A stretch of DNA of 38,817 nt, from positions 1 through 38,817 of the forward strand of contig NZ_NWSX01000055.1 in assembly GCF_002531825.1 (NCBI RefSeq), read 5' to 3'. The notes under the pieces are model-generated. The model ran no database searches. It had not been told where the DNA came from and saw only the letters and a list, made by a program, of their open reading frames with translations. The position numbers and the translations under genes are program-made. This DNA comes from Rhizobium sp. J15 (GTDB taxonomy: Bacteria; Pseudomonadota; Alphaproteobacteria; Rhizobiales; Rhizobiaceae). This document shows positions 16,487 through 24,046 of the stretch, in pieces (the first letter of the stretch is position 1; every line of letters begins with the position of its first letter).

Positions 16487-17776
16487 ATGACGATAGAACT
16501 GGCTCAGCCAAGGCCCTCCGACATCCTGGTCACTTACCGCATCGAAACGGCGGGGGACCCCGAGGCGCTGGCCGCCAAAATTGCCAGCGATCAATCTACG
16601 GGGACTTTTGTCGATTTGCCGGGTGAGACGCCAGAGCTCAAAGCTCGTGCGGCCGCGAGGATCGTAGCGTTTCAAAGGCTGGAGGCTGTCGGCGTGCCCT
16701 CTCTTCCCGCTGAGGGGAGGGCGTTCAATCGCGCTCAGGCGACAATAGCCTATCCGCTCGAAGCGGTCGGCACCGACCTGTCTGCTCTGACGACAGTTGC
16801 GCTTGGCGGCGTTTGGTCGATCAAAGGATTTACTGGACTCCGGATCGTCGGCCTGCAACTGCCTCCTGAGTTCGAAGGCGTCTATCCAGGTCCCCAATTC
16901 GGCATCGATGGCTCCCGGCGCCTGACCGGCGTTTACGGCAGGCCAATCATCGGCACGATCATCAAGCCCGCGCTCGGGCTGACCCCCGACGAGACTGCGC
17001 AAGTGGTTGCGGAACTTGTCGCGTCCGGCGTCGACTTTATCAAGGACGATGAGAAGCTGACGTCGCCACCCTACTCCTCGTTGGAGGCGCGGGTAAAAGC
17101 GATCATGCCGATCATCCGTGATCAGGAGCAGCGGACTGGCAAGAAGGTGATGTATGCCTTCGGCATTTCCGACGTCGATCCCGACGAGATGGTCCGCAAG
17201 CACGACCTGGTTGTGCGCGAGGGTGGCAACGCCGCCGTGATCAACATCAATTCGATCGGCATGGGCGCTTTCCTGTTTCTGCGTCGAAGGTCGTCTCTGG
17301 CCTTGCACGCCCATCGCAACGGCTGGGATCTTCTCACGCGGCATCCAGGTCTCGGGTTCGACTTCTCGGTCTATCAGCAGCTTTGGCGACTTCTCGGCGT
17401 CGACCAATTCCAGATTAATGGAATCGCCGCCAAATACTGGGAGCCGGACGACTCCTTCGTTCAGTCGTTTCACGATCTCCAGAAACCGATTTTCAGTGAC
17501 GCCGACCGTCCTCTGCCGGTCGTGTGTTCGGGTCAGTGGGGCGGCCAGGCACCGGAGACCTATCGGAGGACGGGGCAGACGGTCGACCACCTTTATCTTT
17601 GCGGCGGTGGGGTGGTTAGCCACCCCGGGGGGCCTTCAGCGGGTGTGAAGGCCGTCCGCGCGGCATGGGATGCCGCCGTGTCGGGTATCGATCTTCATGC
17701 ATACGCCAAATCTCATCCGGAGCTGGCCCAGGCACTCGCCAAGTTCGGCCCGAAAACCGTAGCGGAAGGAAAATGA
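16487..17776 (+). CDS. RuBisCO-like protein (RLP), probable 3-oxo-acid-phosphate decarboxylase
   Basis: RuBisCO-superfamily large-subunit homologue, about 429 aa. Retained residues by eye, with RuBisCO numbers: Lys160 (K175; GTIIKPALGL), Lys186/Asp188/Glu189 (carbamylated K201, D203, E204; DFIKDDEKL), His277-Arg278 (H294, R295; HAHRNGW), Lys317 (K334), the CSGQWGG phosphate loop (S379) and CGGGVVSHPGG (G403-404). Changed: E60 to Asp35, N123 to Gly108 and H327 to Gln310, so it should not fix CO2. It resembles the RLPs that act on 3-oxo-isoapionate 4-phosphate (OiaX, decarboxylase giving L-erythrulose 1-P). The tetrulose-phosphate isomerases in this window fit that product. ATG 16487 is preferred; GTG 16478 overlaps the previous stop. 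The exact substrate is not established. Confidence 0.9.
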   Translation: MTIELAQPRPSDILVTYRIETAGDPEALAAKIASDQSTGTFVDLPGETPELKARAAARIVAFQRLEAVGVPSLPAEGRAFNRAQATIAYPLEAVGTDLSALTTVALGGVWSIKGFTGLRIVGLQLPPEFEGVYPGPQFGIDGSRRLTGVYGRPIIGTIIKPALGLTPDETAQVVAELVASGVDFIKDDEKLTSPPYSSLEARVKAIMPIIRDQEQRTGKKVMYAFGISDVDPDEMVRKHDLVVREGGNAAVININSIGMGAFLFLRRRSSLALHAHRNGWDLLTRHPGLGFDFSVYQQLWRLLGVDQFQINGIAAKYWEPDDSFVQSFHDLQKPIFSDADRPLPVVCSGQWGGQAPETYRRTGQTVDHLYLCGGGVVSHPGGPSAGVKAVRAAWDAAVSGIDLHAYAKSHPELAQALAKFGPKTVAEGK

Positions 17777-17780
17777 CAAG

Positions 17781-18761
17781 ATGGAATACCGTCAACTTGG
17801 CCGGTCAGGTCTAAAAATCTCGCAACTGGTTCTTGGCTGCATGAGTTTTGGCGTCGCCGACCGCGGTAACCATGCGTGGACCTTATCCGAAGAGGATAGC
17901 AGGCCCTTCATCAAAGAGGCGCTCGAGTTGGGCATCAATTGCTTCGACACGGCCAATGTCTACTCGGACGGCACCAGCGAGGAGATCGTCGGCAAGCTGC
18001 TCAGGGAGATGGTGCCTCGTGACGAAGTCGTCATCGCCAGCAAGGTCTACGGCAAGATGCGCAATGGAGCGAATGCAGTCGGACTTTCCCGCAAAGCGAT
18101 CATCGCGGAGGCCGAGGCCAGCCTTAAGCGGCTGGGCACCGATTATATCGACCTCTACCAGATTCATTTCTGGGACAACTCGACGCCCATCGACGAAACC
18201 TTGGAGGCGTTGACCGATCTCGTTCGCAGCGGCAAGGTCCGCTATATCGGAGCCAGCAATTGCTACGCGTGGCAATTTGCGCGGGCCCTCTACAAGTCTG
18301 ACGCTGCGGGATGGTCACGCTTCATTTCGATGCAAGCTCAGATGAACCTCCTTTATCGCGAGGAGGAGCGGGAGATGCTGCCACTTTGCAAGGCAGAAGG
18401 TGTCGGGATCATCGCGTTCAGCCCGCTGGCGCGTGGCCGCCTCAGCCGGCCCTGGGAGGAAAGCAGTTTACGGTCTCAAACCGACAATGTGACGGCCCGG
18501 TTCTACGGACACGCGGACGAGGCGGACCGGCGCGTCGTAGATGTCGTCGCCAAGATCGCAGACGTCAAGAACGTCTCGCGCTCTCTCGTTGCCATGGCAT
18601 GGCTCAACGCCAAGGCGGGCGTGACTGCTCCTATTATCGGGGCCACGAAGCTTCAGCATCTGAAAGACGCCGTCGCTTCATTGGCCGTTACGTTGAGCGA
18701 TAACGAGGTCCGCGAACTCGAGGAGCCATATGTGCCGCATAGCGTAGTCGGCTTGAACTGA
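17781..18761 (+). CDS. Aldo/keto reductase (AKR 2, YajO-like)
   Basis: NAD(P)-dependent oxidoreductase of 326 aa. Catalytic residues: Asp56 and Tyr61 (FDTANVYSDGTSEE), Lys88 (IASKVYG), His129 (LYQIHFWD). The opening MEYRQLGRSGLKISQLVLG and the motif IIAFSPLARGRLSRPWEES belong to the general aldo/keto reductase group that includes YajO, not to the aldose-dehydrogenase group of AKR 1 and AKR 3. It starts 4 nt after the RLP stop, so it is in the same operon. It could reduce or oxidise a carbonyl/hydroxyl in the pathway, or detoxify reactive aldehydes; the substrate is unknown. Confidence 0.88.
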   Translation: MEYRQLGRSGLKISQLVLGCMSFGVADRGNHAWTLSEEDSRPFIKEALELGINCFDTANVYSDGTSEEIVGKLLREMVPRDEVVIASKVYGKMRNGANAVGLSRKAIIAEAEASLKRLGTDYIDLYQIHFWDNSTPIDETLEALTDLVRSGKVRYIGASNCYAWQFARALYKSDAAGWSRFISMQAQMNLLYREEEREMLPLCKAEGVGIIAFSPLARGRLSRPWEESSLRSQTDNVTARFYGHADEADRRVVDVVAKIADVKNVSRSLVAMAWLNAKAGVTAPIIGATKLQHLKDAVASLAVTLSDNEVRELEEPYVPHSVVGLN

Positions 18762-18949
18762 GTTTGGCTCAGCGGGAACGAAGTTGGACTGTCAGGAGGC
18801 ACGCGAAACTGGGCTTCCTGAAGAACCCATCGATGGCCCGATTCGATCGTGGCTCCGGATTCTGCGACGCCAGCCTATGGAAACCTCCCCGTCATCGAGT
18901 GGGACATACAATCTGATGACGATCGCTCCAGAACCAGCGCGAGGGAAAA

Positions 18950-19906
18950 ATGACGGTCACCCGTCGATTTGACGGCAGCGATAGCGCAATTGAGGCTGCC
19001 GCCCGGCTAATGCGAAATGGCGAAGTTGTGGCTTTTCCGACTGAGACGGTATACGGGCTCGGCGCGGACGCAAGCAGCGCCGCCGGGATCGAACGCATCT
19101 ACGAAGCCAAGGAACGCCCGCGGCATAACCCGCTGATTATCCACGTCTCTGACTTGGAAATGGCGCAGAGGATGGCACATTTCAATCCGAAAGCAGAGTT
19201 GGTTGCTGCCAGCTTCTGGCCAGGACCTCTGACATTGCTTCTGCCGATGCGGGCTGATGCGGGGCTCGCAGCCGCGGTTACTGCGGGCATGAAAAATGTC
19301 GCAATCCGATTTCCCTCGTCGAGTGTCGCCCAACGGCTGATCCGGGCCGTCGGATTTCCGGTGGCAGCGCCTTCGGCCAATCGTTCCGGGAAGGTCACCT
19401 CGACCCGCTTCGTGGAAGTTGTCCGCCAGTTGGACGGACGGATTTCGGGAATCGTGGAAGAAGACATATGCGATTATGGCCTGGAATCGACTATTCTGTC
19501 GTTGGTCGGATCTCCGATCATTCTACGTCACGGGTCGGTTCCGCGGGAGGCATTGGAAGCTTTACTCGGCCCGATTGACGAAGACACTGGGCCTCAAAAA
19601 GTCTCGGCACCAGGCCAGCTAAAGAGCCATTATGCTCCGGAAGCCGCAGTTCAGATGAATGTCGACAGTCCTGCCGCCAATATGGTCTGGGTCGGTTTCG
19701 GACCGGAGTGCGAGGGCTGTCAATTGACGCTGTCTTCTTCCGGTGACCTTCAGGAAGCTGCCCGCAACCTATACACCGCCATGAGTGAAGCCGACGCCTT
19801 GGCCGGCGCGAGTGACGTGATTGCATTCGCCCCGGTGCCTCTGATTGGCCTTGGCAGGGCGATCAATGATCGGCTGAGACGAGCTGCTGCGCCGCGTGGT
19901 GCGTAG
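18950..19906 (+). CDS. L-threonylcarbamoyladenylate synthase (Sua5/YwlC family)
   Basis: Sua5/YciO/YrdC-family enzyme of 318 aa. It makes threonylcarbamoyl-AMP from threonine, bicarbonate and ATP for the t6A modification of tRNA. The N-terminal YrdC domain shows VVAFPTETVYGLGADA, YEAKERPRHNPLIIHV, FWPGPLTLLLP and APSANRSGKVTSTR; the linker LKSHYAPEAAV leads into a Sua5-type C-terminal domain, so it is full length. GAGGG precedes ATG 18950. It follows AKR 2 after 188 bp, in which I see no gene. An ordinary tRNA-modification gene is out of place in a sugar cluster and is probably an extra paralogue carried on this replicon; selective value is unclear. Confidence 0.9.
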   Translation: MTVTRRFDGSDSAIEAAARLMRNGEVVAFPTETVYGLGADASSAAGIERIYEAKERPRHNPLIIHVSDLEMAQRMAHFNPKAELVAASFWPGPLTLLLPMRADAGLAAAVTAGMKNVAIRFPSSSVAQRLIRAVGFPVAAPSANRSGKVTSTRFVEVVRQLDGRISGIVEEDICDYGLESTILSLVGSPIILRHGSVPREALEALLGPIDEDTGPQKVSAPGQLKSHYAPEAAVQMNVDSPAANMVWVGFGPECEGCQLTLSSSGDLQEAARNLYTAMSEADALAGASDVIAFAPVPLIGLGRAINDRLRRAAAPRGA

Positions 19907-19968
19907 GCGGGCGTTCCAACCAATTCGCAAAACGCGGATGCCGGCATGCAAAAAACACTTGCCTATAT

Positions 19969-19986
19969 AGGTATGACCTTATACCT
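19969..19986. promoter_or_regulatory. GGTATGAC-type operator upstream of AKR 3
   Basis: AGGTATGACCTTATACCT has perfect 6-bp inverted arms (AGGTAT and ATACCT) with a 6-bp spacer. On the minus strand it also contains AAGGTATAAGG, linking it to the tandem sites at 981 and 9311. It is the most symmetric member of the set and lies 180 bp before the AKR 3 start. Confidence 0.62.
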
Positions 19987-20165
19987 TACACCTTGCTGAT
20001 TGAGGAGTCAGGCCACGGAGGTCCATCAAGCATTTCTGGTGTGATTGGCGGCAGACGCCGGCGCGACCTGACACGCATTTGGGACACGGGCTTTAACCGA
20101 ACAATGACGGCAGGGCGGAAGCTACATCGCTTCGACGCCTCCTATCGACATCTAGGGATGATCAC

Positions 20166-21209
20166 ATGACCGAACTTGAAACTAGGCCGCTCGGAAAAAG
20201 CAAAGTGCAGGTAACTTCGCTTGGGCTAGGCACAGTGCCGCTCTCTGGCTTCAACGCCGGTGTCTCCTACGACGAATTCGAAGCCACGATCCTCGCCGGG
20301 TACGCGGCCGGAATCCGCTATTTCGATTGCGCGCCGATGTATGGATTCGGCAAGTCGGAGCATTATCTTGGCCATGCCCTCCGGGCGAACAAGCTGCGCG
20401 AAAATGTGGTGGTGAGCACCAAAGTCGGACGTGTATTGAAGCCGGCAAGCAGGACAAAGAAGCTAGAGACCGTCTACGGCATCGAGTGGATCGACCCGCT
20501 TCCGTTTCTCGATACCTACGATTACACCTATGACGGCGTGATGCGCGCATTCGAAGACAGCCAGCAGCGCCTCGGATTGGACTATATCGACGTTCTTCTC
20601 GTGCATGACGTTGGTCGGGCATGGCACGGCGACCAAAGCGAGTTCTATTGGAATCAGCTTCGGGTCTCGGGTTATAAGGCACTGGACGAGCTTCGCTCCA
20701 GCGGAGCCGTCTCAGCCATCGGCTTGGGGGTCAACGAAACCGACTCTGTGGTCGGTGTCGCCCGTGAATTCCCGATCGACTGCTCCTTGATCGCGGGCCG
20801 CTACACCCTCCTGAACCATGCCCCGCTTGAGGCCGCGTTCGACGAATTGCTCCAGCGGAATGTCTCCGTGATCGCGGGCGGGATCTTCAATTCCGGAATT
20901 CTGGCGACAGGCGTCGGCGGACTCACGGCCACTTACGACTATGGCAAGGTTCCGGCGGCCGTCGTCGAAAAGGTCAAGGCGATCGAGAGCATTTGCTCGA
21001 GATTTGCGGTGAGCTTGCCTGCAGCGGCTATGCAATTCGTCTACGCGCATCCGGCAGTGGCAACCCTTGTCATGGGCGCAAAAAGCGCATCCGAAGTCGA
21101 TCAGAACGTCAAGGCGATCAACGAGACAATACCCGCTGCGTTTTGGGATGCTTTGACGGAAGCGAACCTTCTTCCGTCGAATGCTCCGCTGCCGACGGCT
21201 GCACGATAA
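20166..21209 (+). CDS. Aldo/keto reductase, aldose 1-dehydrogenase-like (AKR 3)
   Basis: Paralogue of AKR 1, 347 aa. Catalytic residues are Asp54 and Tyr59 (FDCAPMYGFGKSEH), Lys86 (VVSTKVGR) and His147 (LLVHDVG). Long shared stretches, such as MRAFEDSQQRLG and AGRYTLLNHA, indicate a duplication. ATG 20166 begins the protein; upstream are about 260 bp containing the operator at 19969. The stop TAA overlaps the ATG of the next gene, suggesting coupling to it and to the lactonase-like gene. Having both copies under one regulatory motif suggests they act on different substrates or at different steps, for example sugar-to-lactone versus a later alcohol oxidation (inference). Confidence 0.88.
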   Translation: MTELETRPLGKSKVQVTSLGLGTVPLSGFNAGVSYDEFEATILAGYAAGIRYFDCAPMYGFGKSEHYLGHALRANKLRENVVVSTKVGRVLKPASRTKKLETVYGIEWIDPLPFLDTYDYTYDGVMRAFEDSQQRLGLDYIDVLLVHDVGRAWHGDQSEFYWNQLRVSGYKALDELRSSGAVSAIGLGVNETDSVVGVAREFPIDCSLIAGRYTLLNHAPLEAAFDELLQRNVSVIAGGIFNSGILATGVGGLTATYDYGKVPAAVVEKVKAIESICSRFAVSLPAAAMQFVYAHPAVATLVMGAKSASEVDQNVKAINETIPAAFWDALTEANLLPSNAPLPTAAR

Positions 21210-21712
21210 TGGTCAGCGGAGGCACCGTTCGCGGAGGCTTCCGCTGTGAAGCGCTGGTAGGCTCGGTACCATTGCCGGAGGGGCGCGCATGCCTGGAGGC
21301 GCTCGTCAGAACATATGGCGAGCTCCTCGCGATCTACTCATTCATGCATCTGGCATTGAAGGAGAAGAGCATGCGTCTCTTGATTGGCGAACTCGCCGAT
21401 CGCGCCACAGAGATCAAGCGATCCGTCTGTTATTCGCTGGCCGGCTTGCGCGGCGTCGCGGGGCAGGGCCACGCGCTGTCCCATCTTGAAAACACAGATC
21501 GTCTGCTTGCCAAGGTGGAAGAGCACCTCCGACGCCGATTTCTAATTTCAGATGCACCCCTGCTTGGGCTGCTTTCAAACGCGGCGATCGAACTGAAACG
21601 ATCGGCCGCTCTCTTAGGCACGACGACCTTCGACACCACAGCATGCTGTGGAGGGTTTCTATTTGAACATGGGGAGGAAAACCATGGGAGCACATTCAAT
21701 CTGGGTGCTTGA
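21209..21712 (+). CDS. Uncharacterised helical protein between AKR 3 and lactonase
   Basis: A 167-aa reading frame begins at an ATG overlapping the AKR 3 stop (TAATG at 21207-21211) and overlaps the lactonase start by 29 bp. I recognise no family. Residues 30-140 look mainly helical, with regular Leu/Ala/Glu spacing (e.g. LVRTYGELLAIYSFMHLALK and LIGELADRATEIKRSV), and the C-terminus contains a Cys-Cys pair (TACCGGF). There is no signal peptide and no clear membrane segment. Tight coupling on both sides argues that it is a real gene serving the same pathway, or a small partner of one neighbour. The reading frame runs open well upstream inside AKR 3, so a different start is possible. Confidence 0.5.
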   Translation: MVSGGTVRGGFRCEALVGSVPLPEGRACLEALVRTYGELLAIYSFMHLALKEKSMRLLIGELADRATEIKRSVCYSLAGLRGVAGQGHALSHLENTDRLLAKVEEHLRRRFLISDAPLLGLLSNAAIELKRSAALLGTTTFDTTACCGGFLFEHGEENHGSTFNLGA

Positions 21713-22550
21713 ATACTCGCGCAGTCCCGTACATCCGGTCAGCGGAGTCCTTTACGGCGCCCATAATCAGGGCACGATGAACCTGCCGTTCGCATATATT
21801 CTGATCAAGACGGGAGATGCGGTCGTCCTGGTCGATGTCGGGCACGACGCCAGCGATTTCGGAGGCCAGATTGCCAATTCCATCGGCGTCACAGGTTGGA
21901 CACCGCCGGACATTGTTCTCGGGGAATGCGGGATCAGGCCCCAGGACGTCACGCACGTCATCCTCACGCACGCTCACTTCGATCACATCGGCGGCCTGAA
22001 GTTCTTCCCAAATGCGAAAATTTTCATTCAGAAAAAGGAACTGGAATCCTGGATGTGGATTCTGGCAAAGGGTCGCCGCTTCCGCTCATTACAGGCCGGA
22101 TTGAACCCGGCGGATATCCTCTACCTAACCCAGGCAAATATCGAGGGTCGCCTTGAACTGGTCGAGGGAGAACGGGAAAACTTGGTGCCCGGCGTTCATG
22201 TCTATCCTGCATTCGACACTCACACCGCAGGATCGCAATATGTAGTGGTCGAGACCGGCGATGGAGACGGCAAATTTGTCCTGTCCGGCGACGTCATCTA
22301 CACCTACAGCAACCTCACGGGTGGGGACTCCAACGATCCCTGCTTCGTGCCGCCGGGCCTTGCGAATGGCAGCCAGACACGCCTGATCGAGTCCGCCGAG
22401 GAGATGCTCAAAATCGTCGGCATGGACGAACGACGTATCGTTCCCATGCACGAGGAACAGCTCTCAAAAATCTATCCGTCGCGCGTGACGGATCGCCAGC
22501 TCATGCTCGTCGAAATATGTTTGGCCGACGGAGAAGTATCGAGAGTTTGA
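21684..22550 (+). CDS. Metallo-beta-lactamase-fold hydrolase, lactonase-like
   Basis: Dinuclear-metal hydrolase of about 288 aa, similar in layout to the N-acyl-homoserine-lactonase (AHL lactonase) family. The metal motif is His96-x-His98-x-Asp100-His101 in LTHAHFDHIGG; the further ligands are His180 (AFDTHTAG), Asp203 (LSGDVIY) and a late His in VPMHEEQ. ATG 21684 has GGAGG (21673-21677) at 6-nt spacing. It ends the plus-strand block just before a strong bidirectional terminator. In a pathway that begins with aldose 1-dehydrogenases, a sugar-lactone-opening role is natural. Quorum-quenching AHL lactonase activity is the main alternative, since sequence does not separate the two. Confidence 0.85.
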   Translation: MGAHSIWVLEYSRSPVHPVSGVLYGAHNQGTMNLPFAYILIKTGDAVVLVDVGHDASDFGGQIANSIGVTGWTPPDIVLGECGIRPQDVTHVILTHAHFDHIGGLKFFPNAKIFIQKKELESWMWILAKGRRFRSLQAGLNPADILYLTQANIEGRLELVEGERENLVPGVHVYPAFDTHTAGSQYVVVETGDGDGKFVLSGDVIYTYSNLTGGDSNDPCFVPPGLANGSQTRLIESAEEMLKIVGMDERRIVPMHEEQLSKIYPSRVTDRQLMLVEICLADGEVSRV

Positions 22551-22617
22551 TGGATCAGAATTGCCGCGGACGCCAGGCTGGATAATTCACGATCGTCCTC
22601 CCAGACGATGCGCAGCG

Positions 22618-22653
22618 AAAAGGCCGGGGTCGGTTCACCGACCCCGGCCTTTT
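22618..22653. terminator. Strong bidirectional Rho-independent terminator
   Basis: AAAAGGCCGGGGTCGG (22618-22633) and its exact complement (22638-22653) form a 16-bp perfect stem with loop TTCA, and an A tract and T tract flank it. It lies between the convergent lactonase-like and pntB genes and should terminate both. Confidence 0.9.
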
Positions 22654-22659
22654 CCACAT

Positions 22660-24033
22660 CTACCTTAGCAAAGGGATCAGTCGGCTGACCGAGTTCTTCG
22701 CGTCGCCATAGAACATCCTTGTGTTCTCTCTGAAGAACAGCGGATTCTCGATCCCCGAATACCCGGTACCCTGGCCACGCTTTGACACGAACACCTGCCG
22801 CGCTTTCCATACCTCCAGAACAGGCATGCCTGCGATCGGCGAGTTCGGATCGTCCTGCGCCGCAGGGTTCACGATATCATTCGAGCCGATGACGATGACG
22901 ACGTCTGTCTCCGGGAAGTCCTCGTTTATCTCGTCCATTTCGATGACGATGTCGTATGGCACTTTCGCCTCGGCAAGGAGCACGTTCATATGGCCAGGCA
23001 ATCGGCCCGCCACAGGATGGATGGCGAACCGAACGCTCTTGCCGGCTGCACGCAGCTTGCGCGTGAGCTCCGACACCGCAGACTGCGCCTGGGCAACAGC
23101 CATTCCATAACCTGGTACGATGATAACGCTCTGGGCTTCGTTGAGCGCGGCAGCCACTCCGTCGCCGTCAATCGCAATCTGCTCCCCCGTGATCTCAATC
23201 TGCGGTCCGGCGGTGCTGCCGAAACCACCGAGTATTACCGAAAGGAAGCTGCGGTTCATGGCTTTACACATGATGTATGACAGGATCGCACCCGACGATC
23301 CGACAAGCGCGCCAGTCACGATCAGCAGGTCGTTGCCGAGGAGGAAGCCCGTGGCCGCCGCCGCCCAGCCCGAATAGGAATTCAGCATCGACACCACGAC
23401 GGGCATGTCCGCTCCGCCGATTGCCATGACGAGATGCGCGCCGAGAAGAAACGCGATCAAAGTCATGAGATATAGCGTCCAGGATGCCGCGTGATTCATG
23501 TAGAGGATCATCAACGCGACCGAGATGACAATCATGGCTGCGTTGCAGAGATGGCGGCCGGCCAGGACCAGCGCTTTGCCGCCGATCCGTCCGGACAACT
23601 TTCCATACGCAACGATCGATCCTGTGAAAGTGACCGCTCCGATGAAGACGCCGATGAAAATCTCCACTTCATGAATGACCTGCTCGCCTGACGTTGCGAA
23701 TGTGTGCACGGTGAGATCGGAATTGATGCCTATCAGCACTGCGGCGAGGCCGACAAAACTGTGCAACGCTGCCACCAACTGCGGCATTCCCGTCATCTCG
23801 ACGCGCTTCGCCAAGAGCGTACCGAAAATGGCGCCGGTGGCCAGAGCAACGCAGAGTGCTCCGGACAGGCCGGCGCCGGGACCGAAAACGGTGGCGACGA
23901 TCGCGATGGTCATGCCCGTGATGCCGTACCACACGGCGCGCTTTGCGCTTTCCTGGCCGGACAGTCCGCCGAGCGCGAGAATGAAGAGGACAGAGGCCGC
24001 GATGTAGGCGGCGGTCTGGATTCCAGTGGTCAT
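22660..24033 (-). CDS. pntB: NAD(P) transhydrogenase subunit beta
   Basis: Membrane subunit of proton-translocating transhydrogenase, which reduces NADP+ with NADH using the proton gradient. 457 aa, full length. The N-terminal two-thirds contain many hydrophobic helices (domain II), including GALVGSSGAILSYIMCKAMN. The C-terminal NADP-binding domain III shows IIVPGYGMAVAQAQ, ADCAxA-type helices, IHPVAGRLPGHMNVLLAEA, VIVIGSNDIVNPAAQDDPNS and VSKRGQGTGYSGIENPLFF, all standard. It follows pntA by 13 nt. In this cluster it may recycle NADH from the sugar dehydrogenases into NADPH. It ends 7 bp from the terminator at 22618. Confidence 0.96.
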   Translation of the reverse strand: MTTGIQTAAYIAASVLFILALGGLSGQESAKRAVWYGITGMTIAIVATVFGPGAGLSGALCVALATGAIFGTLLAKRVEMTGMPQLVAALHSFVGLAAVLIGINSDLTVHTFATSGEQVIHEVEIFIGVFIGAVTFTGSIVAYGKLSGRIGGKALVLAGRHLCNAAMIVISVALMILYMNHAASWTLYLMTLIAFLLGAHLVMAIGGADMPVVVSMLNSYSGWAAAATGFLLGNDLLIVTGALVGSSGAILSYIMCKAMNRSFLSVILGGFGSTAGPQIEITGEQIAIDGDGVAAALNEAQSVIIVPGYGMAVAQAQSAVSELTRKLRAAGKSVRFAIHPVAGRLPGHMNVLLAEAKVPYDIVIEMDEINEDFPETDVVIVIGSNDIVNPAAQDDPNSPIAGMPVLEVWKARQVFVSKRGQGTGYSGIENPLFFRENTRMFYGDAKNSVSRLIPLLR

Positions 24034-24046
24034 GGGAGCCTCCCGC

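Noticed and set aside
16319..17623. 434-codon minus-strand frame opposite the RLP
   Set aside because: It is antisense to the RLP, whose active-site motifs are clear; no independent coding evidence was seen.
1136..17776. A Calvin-cycle carbon-fixation operon (transketolase, bisphosphatase, aldolase plus RuBisCO homologue)
   Set aside because: No phosphoribulokinase, no small subunit, no cbbR-type regulator, and the RuBisCO homologue lacks residues needed for carboxylation. The isomerases and kinase fit sugar-acid catabolism better.
21684..22550. Annotating the MBL protein outright as a quorum-quenching AHL lactonase
   Set aside because: The motif is shared by many lactonases and other hydrolases, and the operon context favours a sugar lactone; a specific name is not justified.
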